A stretch of DNA of 64,000 bases, from positions 1 through 64,000 of the forward strand of contig MEPC01000038.1 of NCBI GenBank assembly GCA_001769655.1, in the 5' to 3' direction. This stretch comes from Bacteroidetes bacterium RIFCSPLOWO2_12_FULL_37_12 (lineage in GTDB: Bacteria; Bacteroidota; Bacteroidia; 2-12-FULL-37-12). Of the stretch, positions 26,856 to 36,496 are shown in pieces; the stretch's first letter is position 1; each line of letters opens with the position of its first letter. The notes below the pieces were generated by a model, which made no database searches, had not been told where the DNA came from, and saw only the letters and a program-made list of their open reading frames with translations. The position numbers were made by a program, and so were the translations under genes.

Positions 26856-26866
26856 CCTAAAAAAAT

Positions 26867-27874
26867 ATGAAACTCATAACTTATTTAAAATCCAACGAAA
26901 TGCGTTCCGGTATTCTAGTCAATAACCGGATTTTTGACCTGCACCTTTCTTCTTCAAAACAACTTCCGGTGAGTATGCGTGAAATATTAATTGGAGGAGA
27001 AAGAGCGTTGGATATCCTACGAAACATTGAAGTCAAGACCAACGATGGAAAATTTATAGAATTCAGCATTGCTTACGATGAAAAAATCCTTTGCGCACCT
27101 ATTCCGGATCCAACTTCCTGCCGTGATGGGTACGCCTTTCGTCAGCATGTGGCGGCGGCGCGAAGAAACAGAGGAGTGCCTATGATTCCGGAATTTGATG
27201 AGTATCCGATTTTTTATTTCACCAATCATCAGGCAATCATGGGTCCCGGTGATGTTTATTGCATGCCCGACCATTTTGAAAAATTGGATTTCGAATTGGA
27301 AGTCGCTGTAGTGATTGGAAAAAAAGGAAGGAACATACCATCCGGAAAAGCTGATGAATATATCGCCGGTTTTACGATTATGAATGACCTGAGCGCCCGG
27401 GTTTTGCAAATGGAAGAAATGAAACTGAATCTGGGACCCGCGAAAGGTAAGGACTTCAGCACTACCATCGGCCCATGGTTAGTGACACCCGATGAATTGA
27501 AAAATTATTTAACTTCCTGCAAAAAAAATCACACCGGTAATTCATGGAATCTGGAAATGAAATGCCGCGTGAATGGAATACAGGTTTCGTTGGGAAACAT
27601 GAGTGACATGGATTGGACTTTTGCCGAAATCATTGAGCGTTGTTCGTATGGGTGCGACATTTTTCCAGGAGATGTGATTGGTTCCGGTACCGTAGGTACC
27701 GGTTGTTTTCTAGAATTGAATGGCACTGCTAAGTTTAACGACCCCTCAGCCAACGAGCAATGGCTGAAAGAAAATGATGTAGTGGAGATGGAGGTGGCGG
27801 GATTAGGAATTTTGAGCAATACGATAAAGCGGGCAGAAGAGGATTTTTCGATTTTGAAGAGGAAAAAAAGATAA
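26867..27874 (+). CDS. Fumarylacetoacetate hydrolase family protein
   Basis: 335 residues. FAH-fold hydrolases cleave C-C bonds in acyl-pyruvates; the class includes fumarylacetoacetase in tyrosine breakdown. Metal-binding residues are in DFELEVAVVIGKKG (Glu pair, around 144-151), the lid region holds AGFTIMNDLSARVLQ, and AKGKDFSTTIGPWLV and the late GDVIGSGTVGTG block complete the active site. Its length and N-terminal part match the 330-residue group annotated as fumarylacetoacetases in Bacteroidota. No other tyrosine-pathway gene is in view. Confidence 0.85.
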   Translation: MKLITYLKSNEMRSGILVNNRIFDLHLSSSKQLPVSMREILIGGERALDILRNIEVKTNDGKFIEFSIAYDEKILCAPIPDPTSCRDGYAFRQHVAAARRNRGVPMIPEFDEYPIFYFTNHQAIMGPGDVYCMPDHFEKLDFELEVAVVIGKKGRNIPSGKADEYIAGFTIMNDLSARVLQMEEMKLNLGPAKGKDFSTTIGPWLVTPDELKNYLTSCKKNHTGNSWNLEMKCRVNGIQVSLGNMSDMDWTFAEIIERCSYGCDIFPGDVIGSGTVGTGCFLELNGTAKFNDPSANEQWLKENDVVEMEVAGLGILSNTIKRAEEDFSILKRKKR

Positions 27875-27977
27875 TACATTTTTCATTTCTTGTTTAGTGT
27901 TATATGTTATTTTTCTAAAACCATAGTTGTTTTGGTATAACTTTATAAAATTTAATAGTTTTAAAAACTCTTCCCCC

Positions 27978-28481
27978 ATGACCCAAACCTCTGTCAATTA
28001 CGGCGTATTCTCCGGATTAACCACATTTGCCTTCATGATTATCCTGTATTACTGCGGCTTAAACCCACTCGGAAACTGGGGCTGGCTCGGATTCTGGATT
28101 CCCATCTTATTTATTTGTCTGGGAACCATCCATCAAAAAAACAAACTCCAGGAGGGTTTCATCACCTACGGACAGGGATTATGGCTGGGTGTTCTGATGA
28201 CACTCGTTGCCTCTTTTACTTCCGCCGTTTTAGTATATGCGCTGTGCGAATTTCTGGATAAATCATTGGTAGAGCGGAACATTGAAGAAGCGATGACCGG
28301 AATGGAGAAAGCAAAGGACTTTCTGAGCGAAGAAATGTATGAGAAAGCGGTAGAAGCCATCGAACAAATGACTCCACGGGAAGTAGCCATCGGTGTGTTT
28401 AATTCAAAATTGTTTGGGGGATTATTTGTGTCACTGATTACTGCCGCCGTTTACCGGAAGGTGAAACCGGTTTTTGAGTAG
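27978..28481 (+). CDS. DUF4199 family membrane protein
   Basis: 167 residues with four hydrophobic segments (LTTFAFMIILYYC, GFWIPILFICLGTI, LGVLMTLVASFTSAVLVYALC and FGGLFVSLITAAVYRK). Between segments 3 and 4 is a charged helical loop (EAMTGMEKAKDFLSEEMYEKA). The layout is DUF4199, a Bacteroidota family of unknown function. ATG 27978 matches the family start; an upstream ATG 17 codons earlier adds an unlikely tail. Confidence 0.8.
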   Translation: MTQTSVNYGVFSGLTTFAFMIILYYCGLNPLGNWGWLGFWIPILFICLGTIHQKNKLQEGFITYGQGLWLGVLMTLVASFTSAVLVYALCEFLDKSLVERNIEEAMTGMEKAKDFLSEEMYEKAVEAIEQMTPREVAIGVFNSKLFGGLFVSLITAAVYRKVKPVFE

Positions 28482-28490
28482 AGGAATGAC

Positions 28491-28598
28491 TCGTTTGTGA
28501 AGACAAAAACGAAGGCGATAAAAAATTCCTTCGTTTGTGAGGACACAAACGAAAGCGATAAAATGCCTTCGTTTGTGTCCTCACAAAAGAAGGCGATA
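28491..28598. repeat. Palindrome repeat R4, cluster of three units
   Basis: Units at 28491-28520, 28529-28560 and 28567-28598 are built on TTCGTTTGTG-loop-CACAAACGAA, followed by RGCGATA. The middle unit has a perfect 10-bp stem with loop AGGA; the third has its loop inverted (TCCT). Further copies are at 33085-33150 and 46668-46700. The cluster lies between two convergent genes. Confidence 0.85.
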
Positions 28599-28601
28599 TC
28601 C

Positions 28602-31600
28602 CTAACGCCCAACAAGATTCAATTCCGAAAATTTATTGAAGCTCGTGCTATGCACCAACCCGAACCCCGTTGTGTAATTGTTTTCTAATGCCACTGAAAA
28701 GGGATTCAGTTTGTTGTACATTCTGAATTTTAGTTTTCCGTTTTTAGCAATATCATATTCAATAGACCAATCACCCGCAATGCTTCTTACCTTACTCTCG
28801 TCCGGTGAGGTTTGTATAAAGTCCCCTTCCCGTATGAGTCGCATTCTCCCGCCGAATAAGGATGCCGTAAGTTTTACTTCTAATTCCTTCAACGCTTGTT
28901 CGTCAAATGTTTGTCCCAGATTCAAGTCAACAGATACGTAAGGATTCGACTGCGAAAGCCAGGAACTGACCTGATTGGAGAGAAATTCCTGAACACCGCC
29001 TTCCAATGCGGCTTTTCCTCCTTCTCCCGAAAGCATGTTTTCCTCCCTCGGCGGGGCTAATCTTCGCAATACCAGCAAACTGAAAATCTGCTTGTTCATT
29101 TCATATTCGTTTGTTTTTAATTCGTTGAGATAACCGGTGGCAAACTGATTGGCTCCGGTTTCCCCTTGTGCCAGCGTGGGAATATCGAGAGAATATGAAA
29201 TATCAGGACGATATAGTTTGCCCGTCAAATCCATTATAATATGAACGTCTTGCCGCTTGGAAGTTAATTTTTTTGAAACCAACGTGTCTTCCAATATTCC
29301 GGTGACATTTGCATTAACAATGTATTCTGATCTTAGATTAATTTCTGCATCCTCGGGTTTGCCCGACCACGTTATTTCGCGTCCCTGTCCGGGTATTAAT
29401 AAAAATTCTTTGTTCACAAACTGCTGAAACGTAAAATTATAGACACCTTTCACAATCTCCAGATTTCCAAAAATATTAAAATCACCTTTCGTGTCAATTT
29501 CTAATTTTAATTCTCCTCTTCCGTTGCCGCTTAGAATATCTCCTGTTTTCTCATCAAAAATAATCCGGTAGGCGGCTTCAGGGGTCACTTCTACATCAAA
29601 ATTCATTTTTAAACCGCTTAAGTCGAGGGGGGTTTCCCGTTCTATTTTCACATCCTCCTGATTCACAAATCGTATGTAGTTCTTTTTTTCATTTCCGCGA
29701 AATGCGTTGACAGGAATAGAAATGTTGGTACCCTTTTCTGTTTTTACACGCGCATCCATTTCTAAGTTTTTCATAGAGCCCTTTATGTTCATATCACCCG
29801 ACGAAAAAACAGTTCCGTAATAAAGTTCATTTATTTTCGAATTTGTTTTAAGAGTCATCAAATTCTCTAACCGGACAGAGAAATCTAATGACACGTTACC
29901 TGAATAACTGTTGCGGATTACTCCATTTATGTACCCGTTATTTCCCATCGCGTCAGTGATGACGGAATTTTCGAAAATAATATTATTTTCAAGCACCCTG
30001 AGCGTTGTATTTACATAATAAATCACATTCAGGTAATCCACTTTGGCGGATGAATTTTTTAAATATCCTATGCCGTTTATTTCAGGTTTATTGAAAGTTC
30101 CTTTCCATGTCAAGTCGGCGCTGATGTTTCCACGGACTTCCGACACAATACCGGAAGTATAGGGTTCAAGGAGATTAAGATTAAAATTATTCAGATTTAC
30201 ATTAAGATTCAAGGGATTCTTCTCGTATGGTGCCACAACTCCCTGCAAACGCAGTGTATTTTCTTTTCCTTTATCTACAAAGAAGTCAATTTTAATTTTT
30301 TTTCCTGCCGCATCCCATTGTGATTTTCCATGCACCTCTCCTACCAGAAAATTGTTTATCATAAAATTCTGAACCCCAATATCTCCCGATATTACAGGTT
30401 TGTCAAACAACTGGCTTAGTTTTAAATCTGCATTGCATTTACCGCTATAAAATTGTTCCTTATCTGGAAAAAATTCATTGAGCATCCCCAGCCGCAATCC
30501 TTCCGCAAAAACAGATAATTCATCCTGTTTGTTTTCAGAGATAATGCCTTCAATCCTGATAAACTGGTCGCGGTTTGTAAATTTTAGGTTGGAAATTTTT
30601 ATTTTTTTTCCGGTCACAGTAAATTTATTTTCAGCGGACAGATTCCATTTTTCACGCCGGTAGGTTATGTAGGAGGGTTGAAGTGTGCCACTGATTCCTT
30701 CATCACCCAGCGCAAGGTTTCCTGATATGTTTGCTGTGTTTTCGGGTCCTGGAATTTTTAATCTGCTCTCAAACTCCATTTGATGATCATGCCAGTTCCC
30801 ATCCGCAAGAAAATTTTCTGCAATTAACTTTTTGTCATGTATCAGGTTCCCCGTTTTAAAAATTCCAACCCCCACTAATTCTTTTCCGGTATATAGTTTT
30901 GAGAGCGTCATGTCTGCATTTCCGTTCAGGATAGTAATAGGAAGAAATGAAACGGTATCCGCCAGCATCTGAACATTCAAAATAGTCGTTATTCCCTGTC
31001 TGAAGTATCCTTCAAACGAGCTGTTCTCTGAAATGTAGAATGGAGAATTTAATAATTCAAATAACCCTTTCGTTTTTTTTATCTTTAATTGGTAGCTTAA
31101 TTTATAGGGAGTAAGGGTTCGGTCGTTGTTGGATTTGTTTTGATAATAGGTTTCGAGTATGCCGGGTTTGTTTTCAAAATATAATTGTATTTCATTAATA
31201 AATTCTTTTACATCATTTTTAAGTTGAGAGAATGTAAAATTTCCATGTGCTGATACATCAACTAATGATGATTTTACTGAAATATTTTTTTCTTCTTTGC
31301 CGGAGCGGAATGTGATTAGAAGTGTATCCAGTTCAACTTGTTGTTTCTCATTCCGGATGTTAAAATTATTCAGTAGGAATTGTCCGTTGGGATTTTCCAA
31401 ACTAAGTACAGGAAAATTAAGTGTAAATCCGGTTTTTATGATTGGCTCAGCCGCCGGTTGCCACCATGCTCCGGGTTTTGCGTAATGGATAATACCGGTT
31501 ATGTCGAGCGAGTGAATGCTTTTTTTCCTGCTTAATGAACCGGTCATGTTCACACGGAGATTAGTATCATTCACCGCAAATTCCCCTGACAAAAGCCGTG

Positions 31601-33071
31601 GGTCGAGGGTTCCTGTAAATGAAATGTTTTTGCAGGGCGAACCATTCACTGTTAATTCACTGATGCGCGTAGTAAGTGAAACCCTGAAACTATCGGGATT
31701 CAGACCGGTTCCCTCGAGTTGGTTGGTAAATGAGATATTAGAAATCCCTGATTTCTTTCCATCCAACTTTTCTATTTTCAGATTTTCACCACCGAAAGTT
31801 CCTTTATAATAGGTTTCAGTCAACGATTTACCCAGCTTGAAATTCATATCGGTAATAATATTTCCGAGTTTGGTTTTAAACGTGCCGGTGGATACAAAAT
31901 CAAGAAGAAATCCGCTTAGTCGCCCGTTGAAAGAAATAGGACCTATCTTAGTTATTTCCTCATTAATTTCACCACCTCCAAACGAAATTATATCATCAGG
32001 CATGACACGCACTTTGTTAAGTTTGAAATCGAAAAATGTTTCGTGGATGTCCGGCAATCCGTCAAAATTAGTTTCCCCTTCAAACAAGGAACCGTGAGGA
32101 AAAACAATCCGGAGATGTTGGATCATAAAATTTCCGGTCTTACCGATAAAATTTCCCTTAATGGAAATCATCTGGTCAGGAATATTTTTTAACGGTACGA
32201 ATTTTCTCAATTCTTTACAGCTTAAAGCCGACTCCGTTAGTTGAATGTTCATGAATATCCCTCTTTTAAAGTCACTAAAGTCATGGTATGAATTATACGT
32301 AAATTTTATGTTTCCATTTACTTCTGACTCTCCGGTTTTAAAGAGCAGGTTTTGAAAAGACATTTCCCGATTGGAAAAAACGGAAAGGCAGGAAAGTGAT
32401 TGTACCGTGATGAAGTTGGTTGTTTCCTGACAAGACAAGGAACGAATGGAAAACAGGAAACTATCATTTTTTGCAATTAATTTTTGCAAAACAAAGTTTA
32501 CTCCTTTAAATTTAAGATGATTAAAATCAAGAGTGTCACTATGCACAGTTTTGTTTTCATTATCAAAATAAAAAATACAGTTTTTAGCGGTCACCTCGTT
32601 AAGATGGTAAGAAACAGATTCATCTTCCGGCAGGGTATCATTCGATAAATTTTTTATTGCTGTCAGAAACTCTGTCAGATTCAGAACGGAGTCCCCGGCA
32701 TGAATTTTTGCATATATCTCCAAATCATGCAGAGCGATTTCCTCCACCTTGGGTTTTTTTTGCAGAAAAGAAAAAAAATTAAAATTGGCAATTGTTTTTC
32801 TCCCGGAAATCAAAGTGTCATTTTTACGGTCTAAAACCACTATATCCCTAAGAGCCAGGCGGTCGAACCAGTGGATATCTACTCTTCCTATGTGCACGTT
32901 GAAACCGGTTTTGCGGGAAAGGTAGTTTGCCGCCCGTTGGGTAATATTTGTTTGAACGGATGGATACTGTAATAAAATCCAACCGGTTATAACTAAAAGA
33001 AAAAGAAAGCTGATACTTATGATAAGCAGACGATATATATATTTGGCGGGCTTCCTCAAGTTATTTGTCAT
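28602..33071 (-). CDS. tamB: TamB-like translocation and assembly module protein (DUF490/AsmA-like)
   Basis: 1489 residues. An N-terminal anchor (LLIISISFLFLLVITGWILL, about 14-33) is followed by AsmA-like start (RAANYLSRKTGFNVHIGRVDI), a very long repetitive beta region and a C-terminal TamB domain (residues about 1130-1489), with LKLEIDTKGDFNIFGNLEIVKG and GLVHSTSFNKF near the end. TamB forms a lipid or protein conduit between inner and outer membranes. The length is normal for Bacteroidota TamB. No TamA/BamA-like barrel gene is adjacent. Its 3' end abuts a palindrome cluster. Confidence 0.88.
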   Translation of the reverse strand: MTNNLRKPAKYIYRLLIISISFLFLLVITGWILLQYPSVQTNITQRAANYLSRKTGFNVHIGRVDIHWFDRLALRDIVVLDRKNDTLISGRKTIANFNFFSFLQKKPKVEEIALHDLEIYAKIHAGDSVLNLTEFLTAIKNLSNDTLPEDESVSYHLNEVTAKNCIFYFDNENKTVHSDTLDFNHLKFKGVNFVLQKLIAKNDSFLFSIRSLSCQETTNFITVQSLSCLSVFSNREMSFQNLLFKTGESEVNGNIKFTYNSYHDFSDFKRGIFMNIQLTESALSCKELRKFVPLKNIPDQMISIKGNFIGKTGNFMIQHLRIVFPHGSLFEGETNFDGLPDIHETFFDFKLNKVRVMPDDIISFGGGEINEEITKIGPISFNGRLSGFLLDFVSTGTFKTKLGNIITDMNFKLGKSLTETYYKGTFGGENLKIEKLDGKKSGISNISFTNQLEGTGLNPDSFRVSLTTRISELTVNGSPCKNISFTGTLDPRLLSGEFAVNDTNLRVNMTGSLSRKKSIHSLDITGIIHYAKPGAWWQPAAEPIIKTGFTLNFPVLSLENPNGQFLLNNFNIRNEKQQVELDTLLITFRSGKEEKNISVKSSLVDVSAHGNFTFSQLKNDVKEFINEIQLYFENKPGILETYYQNKSNNDRTLTPYKLSYQLKIKKTKGLFELLNSPFYISENSSFEGYFRQGITTILNVQMLADTVSFLPITILNGNADMTLSKLYTGKELVGVGIFKTGNLIHDKKLIAENFLADGNWHDHQMEFESRLKIPGPENTANISGNLALGDEGISGTLQPSYITYRREKWNLSAENKFTVTGKKIKISNLKFTNRDQFIRIEGIISENKQDELSVFAEGLRLGMLNEFFPDKEQFYSGKCNADLKLSQLFDKPVISGDIGVQNFMINNFLVGEVHGKSQWDAAGKKIKIDFFVDKGKENTLRLQGVVAPYEKNPLNLNVNLNNFNLNLLEPYTSGIVSEVRGNISADLTWKGTFNKPEINGIGYLKNSSAKVDYLNVIYYVNTTLRVLENNIIFENSVITDAMGNNGYINGVIRNSYSGNVSLDFSVRLENLMTLKTNSKINELYYGTVFSSGDMNIKGSMKNLEMDARVKTEKGTNISIPVNAFRGNEKKNYIRFVNQEDVKIERETPLDLSGLKMNFDVEVTPEAAYRIIFDEKTGDILSGNGRGELKLEIDTKGDFNIFGNLEIVKGVYNFTFQQFVNKEFLLIPGQGREITWSGKPEDAEINLRSEYIVNANVTGILEDTLVSKKLTSKRQDVHIIMDLTGKLYRPDISYSLDIPTLAQGETGANQFATGYLNELKTNEYEMNKQIFSLLVLRRLAPPREENMLSGEGGKAALEGGVQEFLSNQVSSWLSQSNPYVSVDLNLGQTFDEQALKELEVKLTASLFGGRMRLIREGDFIQTSPDESKVRSIAGDWSIEYDIAKNGKLKFRMYNKLNPFSVALENNYTTGFGLVHSTSFNKFSELNLVGR

Positions 33072-33084
33072 TTGTCATTTATTA

Positions 33085-33150
33085 CCTTCGTTTGTGAAGA
33101 CACAAACGGAAGCGATCACCGCATTCGTTTGTGTCCCCACAAACGAAGGA
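33085..33150. repeat. Palindrome repeat R4, two units
   Basis: CCTTCGTTTGTGAAGACACA-type unit at 33085-33116 and an ATTCGTTTGTG-TCCC-CACAAACGA unit at 33123-33150, in opposite loop orientation. It lies between kbl and tamB. Confidence 0.8.
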
Positions 33151-33155
33151 ATATT

Positions 33156-34334
33156 TCACAATTCCCTCCCAACTTCCGTAAATGCTTCAATCGCTTTATC
33201 AAGATGATGAATTTCATGCCCTGCGCTTATTTGCACACGGATACGTGCCTGTCCTTTGGGAACCACCGGATAATAAAAACCGATAACATAGATTCCTTTT
33301 GCAAGAAGTTTTTCCGCAAATTCCTGTGATAATTTTGCATCCATGAGCATGATAGGCACGATGGGATGTTCGCCTGGTTTAATGTCAAAGCCGGCTTTGG
33401 TCATTTTTTCCCGGAAGTACCGTGTATTGTTTTCAAGTTTGTCGCGGAGTTGTGTTGTGCCTGAAAGTAAATCAAGGACACAAAGAGTGCCACCAACAAT
33501 AGAGGGTGCGAGTGTATTGGAAAAAAGATACGGTCTGGAACGTTGCCGTAATAATTCAATAATTTCTTTTCTTCCCGAAACAAAACCACCGGAAGCGCCA
33601 CCGAGCGCTTTTCCGAAAGTTCCTGTAATAATATCCACTCTCCCAGTGACACCGCGGTATTCATGAGTTCCTCTTCCTGTTTTTCCCATAAATCCTGTAG
33701 AGTGGCAGTCATCAATCATCACCAGGGCTTTATAAGTATCCGCCAAATCACAAATCTTATCTAATTGTGCAATGGTTCCGTCCATGGAAAAAACCCCGTC
33801 GGTTACTATAATCCTATGCCGGCAATGCTGTGTGTTTATAAGGATTGATTTCAACTCATCCATGTCGTTATGTGTGTAACGGAATCGTTCCGCTTTACTC
33901 ATCCGGATTCCATCAATGATAGAGGCATGGTTCAGGGTGTCAGAAATGATGGCATCTTCCTTATCAAACAGGGGTTCAAAGACCCCGCCGTTTGCATCAA
34001 ATGCGGCGGCATATAAGATACTGTCGTCTGTGCTTAAAAATTCTGAAAGTTTCTTTTCGAGTTCTTTGTGTTTGTTTTGTGTACCGCAAATAAAACGAAC
34101 CGATGACATTCCATACCCGTGTGTATCAATGGCATTTTTGGCGGCTTTTATTACATCGGGATGCGAGGAAAGCCCCAGGTAGTTATTCGAGCAAAAATTC
34201 AGGACTTTTTTCCCTTCGCCTACATTTATTTCTGCACCCTGCGGGCTGGTGATAATTCTTTCATTTTTATATAAGCCCGCTTCCCGGATTTCGAGTAAGG
34301 TTTGCTTTAGCTGGGGATAAAGTGTGTTGTACAT
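33156..34334 (-). CDS. kbl: Glycine C-acetyltransferase (2-amino-3-ketobutyrate CoA ligase)
   Basis: 392 residues. A PLP enzyme that splits 2-amino-3-oxobutanoate with CoA into glycine and acetyl-CoA, the second step of threonine breakdown. N-terminal [34 protein letters not shown], the active-site Lys in [15 protein letters not shown], and [14 protein letters not shown] are typical of Kbl. ATG 34334 gives the same N-terminus as the E. coli enzyme. The threonine dehydrogenase of the same pathway lies 2 kb away at 36497-37444 on the other strand. Confidence 0.93.
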   Translation of the reverse strand: MYNTLYPQLKQTLLEIREAGLYKNERIITSPQGAEINVGEGKKVLNFCSNNYLGLSSHPDVIKAAKNAIDTHGYGMSSVRFICGTQNKHKELEKKLSEFLSTDDSILYAAAFDANGGVFEPLFDKEDAIISDTLNHASIIDGIRMSKAERFRYTHNDMDELKSILINTQHCRHRIIVTDGVFSMDGTIAQLDKICDLADTYKALVMIDDCHSTGFMGKTGRGTHEYRGVTGRVDIITGTFGKALGGASGGFVSGRKEIIELLRQRSRPYLFSNTLAPSIVGGTLCVLDLLSGTTQLRDKLENNTRYFREKMTKAGFDIKPGEHPIVPIMLMDAKLSQEFAEKLLAKGIYVIGFYYPVVPKGQARIRVQISAGHEIHHLDKAIEAFTEVGREL

Positions 34335-34340
34335 TATCAA

Positions 34341-34682
34341 ATTGTGTTAAACTCACAAAAATAGGTAAAAATGAGGAACTAAAGGTAAACAAATATACAA
34401 ATTACCTAACTGAATGCTTTAATTTCGACTATTTCCTTTACATTTGGGGTTCATCGTAATCATGCACAGATTTAAGTCACAATCACACTTACCTGACTAC
34501 AGATTTAAACCAGAGCGTGTGAATTGTTAATGTAACAAAGTAGTAATAGTTAAAATTTGAATAAAACCCTAAGGGCTTTAATTTGAGTAACCTCCGATGC
34601 AATAGGTAAAATGACTGCGTGACGTAGCAGTTTCTCACAATATGAAATTTATTGAAAATACAACAGATATGTTTTGGGAATG
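34341..34682. other. Gap between kbl and the NDH-2 gene
   Basis: Besides the R3 hairpin at 34469-34511, it contains CCCTAAGGG within AAAACCCTAAGGGCTTT (about 34567) and ACTGC/GCAGT (34613-34631) as small palindromes. No gene is seen. Confidence 0.4.
34469..34511. repeat. Hairpin repeat R3, copy 2 (inverted)
   Basis: GATTTAAGTC (34469-34478) and GATTTAAACC (34502-34511) form an imperfect stem around CACTTACCTGACTACA, the reverse complement of the copy-1 loop with few changes. Confidence 0.75.
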
Positions 34683-35956
34683 GATATAAAAAAGAAAGTA
34701 ATTGTTATTGGAGGAGGATTCGCTGGCGTTCAGTTATTAAGAAAGTAGACGAAACGCTTTTTGATGTTTTGCTAATTGATAAAATCAATCATCACCAATT
34801 CCAACCATTATTTTATCAGGTAGCCACTTCACAACTTGAACCTTCCAGCATTTCATTTCCATTTCGAAACATTTTTAAATATAAAAAAAATATACAGATA
34901 CGTCTTTCGGAGGTCTTAATCATTGATTCTGAAAATAACAAAATAGAAACAACCATAGGCAATTTCAATTATGACTTTCTTGTTATTGCAATTGGTTGCA
35001 AAACAAATTTCTTTGGTAATGAAGAAATAAGTAAGAATGCTCTTACTTTAAAAACCACGTATGATGCCATTCATATCCGAAATCACATTCTTCAAACTTT
35101 TGAAAATATAATTTCAGCTAAAGAAAACGAGAGAGAAGGTCTGCTAAATTTTTCCATTGTTGGTGCTGGACCAACTGGCGTAGAATTGGCAGGAGCATTT
35201 GCCGAAATTAAAAACAATATCCTTCCAAAAGATTATCCGGGTATTGATTTCACTCAATTCAAAATTAATCTAATTGAAGGAAGCAAGGATACTTTGAATA
35301 GTATGAGTTTGTCAGCTAAAAAAACTTCAAGAAAATATTTGCAAAAAATGGGAGTAAATATTATAACAGAAACTTTTGTTAATAAATATGATGGGAATGT
35401 TCTTACACTAAGTAATGGAAATATTATAAAATCAAAAACAGTTATTTGGGCGGCAGGTGTTATTGGTAATACAATTAAAGGATTACCAGGCCATAGCTAT
35501 ACAGTTGGCAATAGAATAAAAGTGAATCGAACTAACTTGGTTGAAGGCACCCAAAATATATTTGCAATTGGTGACATTGCATTAATGAAAACACCTAATT
35601 ATCCGAATGGACATCCACAGTTGGCAAATGTGGCAATTAATCAAGCTAAAAACTTAGCATTGAACTTTAAGAAAAATATTAAAAAAATTCAGCCGAATGA
35701 ATTTGAATACATTGACCTTGGCTCAATGGCTACAATTGGTAGAAACAAAGCTGTTGTTGACTTGCCATATTTTAATTTCAAAGGTTATTTCGCCTGGTTA
35801 ATTTGGATGTTCCTCCATCTTATGCTGATACTAAGTGTAAGAAACAAACTTATCATTTTCATTAATTGGGCAATGGCTTACATGACTAAAGACACTTCCT
35901 TAAGATTAATATTAAAACAAAATAAAAATAATGAAATCAAAAATGATCCTACCTGA
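34683..35956 (+). pseudogene. Type II NADH dehydrogenase (NDH-2), frameshifted near the N-terminus
   Basis: NDH-2 passes electrons from NADH to quinone via FAD at the inner membrane. ATG 34683 opens MDIKKKVIVIGGGFAGVQLL, the first FAD-binding Gly motif, but that frame stops at TAG 34746-34748. The rest of the protein continues in the next frame from about 34735 (KKVDETLFDVLLIDKINHHQF, FSIVGAGPTGVELAGAFAE for NADH, NIFAIGDIAL, and C-terminal membrane helix FAWLIWMFLHLMLI). A missing A in CAGTTATTAAG would explain it. An in-frame ATG at 34652 bypasses the shift but replaces the Gly motif with unrelated residues. Either a pseudogene or an indel error. Confidence 0.8.
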
Positions 35957-36031
35957 ATGAAGAAAAAAGTAATTTCACTAAAATAAACAAAACGCTTGAC
36001 AGCCATACTTTGTAAATACTATCCTCCCCCC

Positions 36032-36286
36032 TCACCTCATCACCGGTTTCTTTCTGGCAGGCACTGTCGTTGCAGAAACTGTTTGCACCGGAACCGGTTT
36101 TATTTCTTTCTCTTTCAAACGGTATTTTCTCCGCGTCAGATTAAGCAGAAATTTTTTGTTGAGTGTAAAACTCACGGAACCGCTATTATCGTATTCCTGT
36201 TTTAATTTTTCCCAATTTACCGGCTCAGATTCTTTGAAGGTAATCGGGTCAATTTTTTTTTCGCTGAGATATTCTTCGTATGTCAT
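36032..36286 (-). CDS. Small conserved Bacteroidota protein of unknown function
   Basis: 84 residues, Lys-rich. MTYEEYLSEKKIDPITFKESEPVNW and FTLNKKFLLNLTRRKYRLKE follow a pattern I recall from short, uncharacterised Bacteroidota proteins. No signal or membrane segment. The C-terminus is a Val/Pro/Thr-rich tail. It stands alone on the minus strand between the NDH-2 gene and the foldback element R6. Confidence 0.65.
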   Translation of the reverse strand: MTYEEYLSEKKIDPITFKESEPVNWEKLKQEYDNSGSVSFTLNKKFLLNLTRRKYRLKEKEIKPVPVQTVSATTVPARKKPVMR

Positions 36287-36302
36287 GGTGTTAGGGATTT
36301 GG

Positions 36303-36449
36303 GTTACTACTCACCACAGAGGCACGGAGAGCACAGAGTTGCATAGAGAATAATCATTGAAACATATATTTTGAATAATCAACTCTGTGTTTCTTTGTGT
36401 TCTCTGTGTCTCCGTGGTTTTGTATTTTATTACCCTGCTGAGTAGTAAC
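36303..36449. repeat. 147-bp element R6 with 11-bp perfect terminal inverted repeats
   Basis: GTTACTACTCA (36303-36313) and TGAGTAGTAAC (36439-36449) are perfect inverted ends. The inner arms CCACAGAGGCACGGAGAGCA and TCTCTGTGTCTCCGTGG also pair. A MITE-like or foldback structure with no coding content, placed just upstream of the threonine dehydrogenase promoter. Confidence 0.75.
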
Positions 36450-36452
36450 GGA

Positions 36453-36485
36453 TTGGGACAAATATAAAAAAATTTATGACTTTTG
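36453..36485 (+). promoter_or_regulatory. Likely promoter of the threonine dehydrogenase gene
   Basis: TTG (36453-36455) and GACTTTTG (36478-36485, one mismatch to TAnnTTTG), spaced 22 bp. It overlaps the upstream ATG at 36476, which supports the later start at 36497. Confidence 0.45.
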
Positions 36486-36496
36486 CGAAAGAATTC

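Noticed and set aside
28491-28598. CRISPR array
   Set aside because: Units are palindromic, of uneven spacing, only three, in mixed orientation, with no spacers or cas genes.
34652-34682. Upstream ATG for NDH-2 that avoids the frameshift
   Set aside because: It would replace the conserved FAD Gly motif by unrelated residues; the motif is plainly encoded in the other frame.
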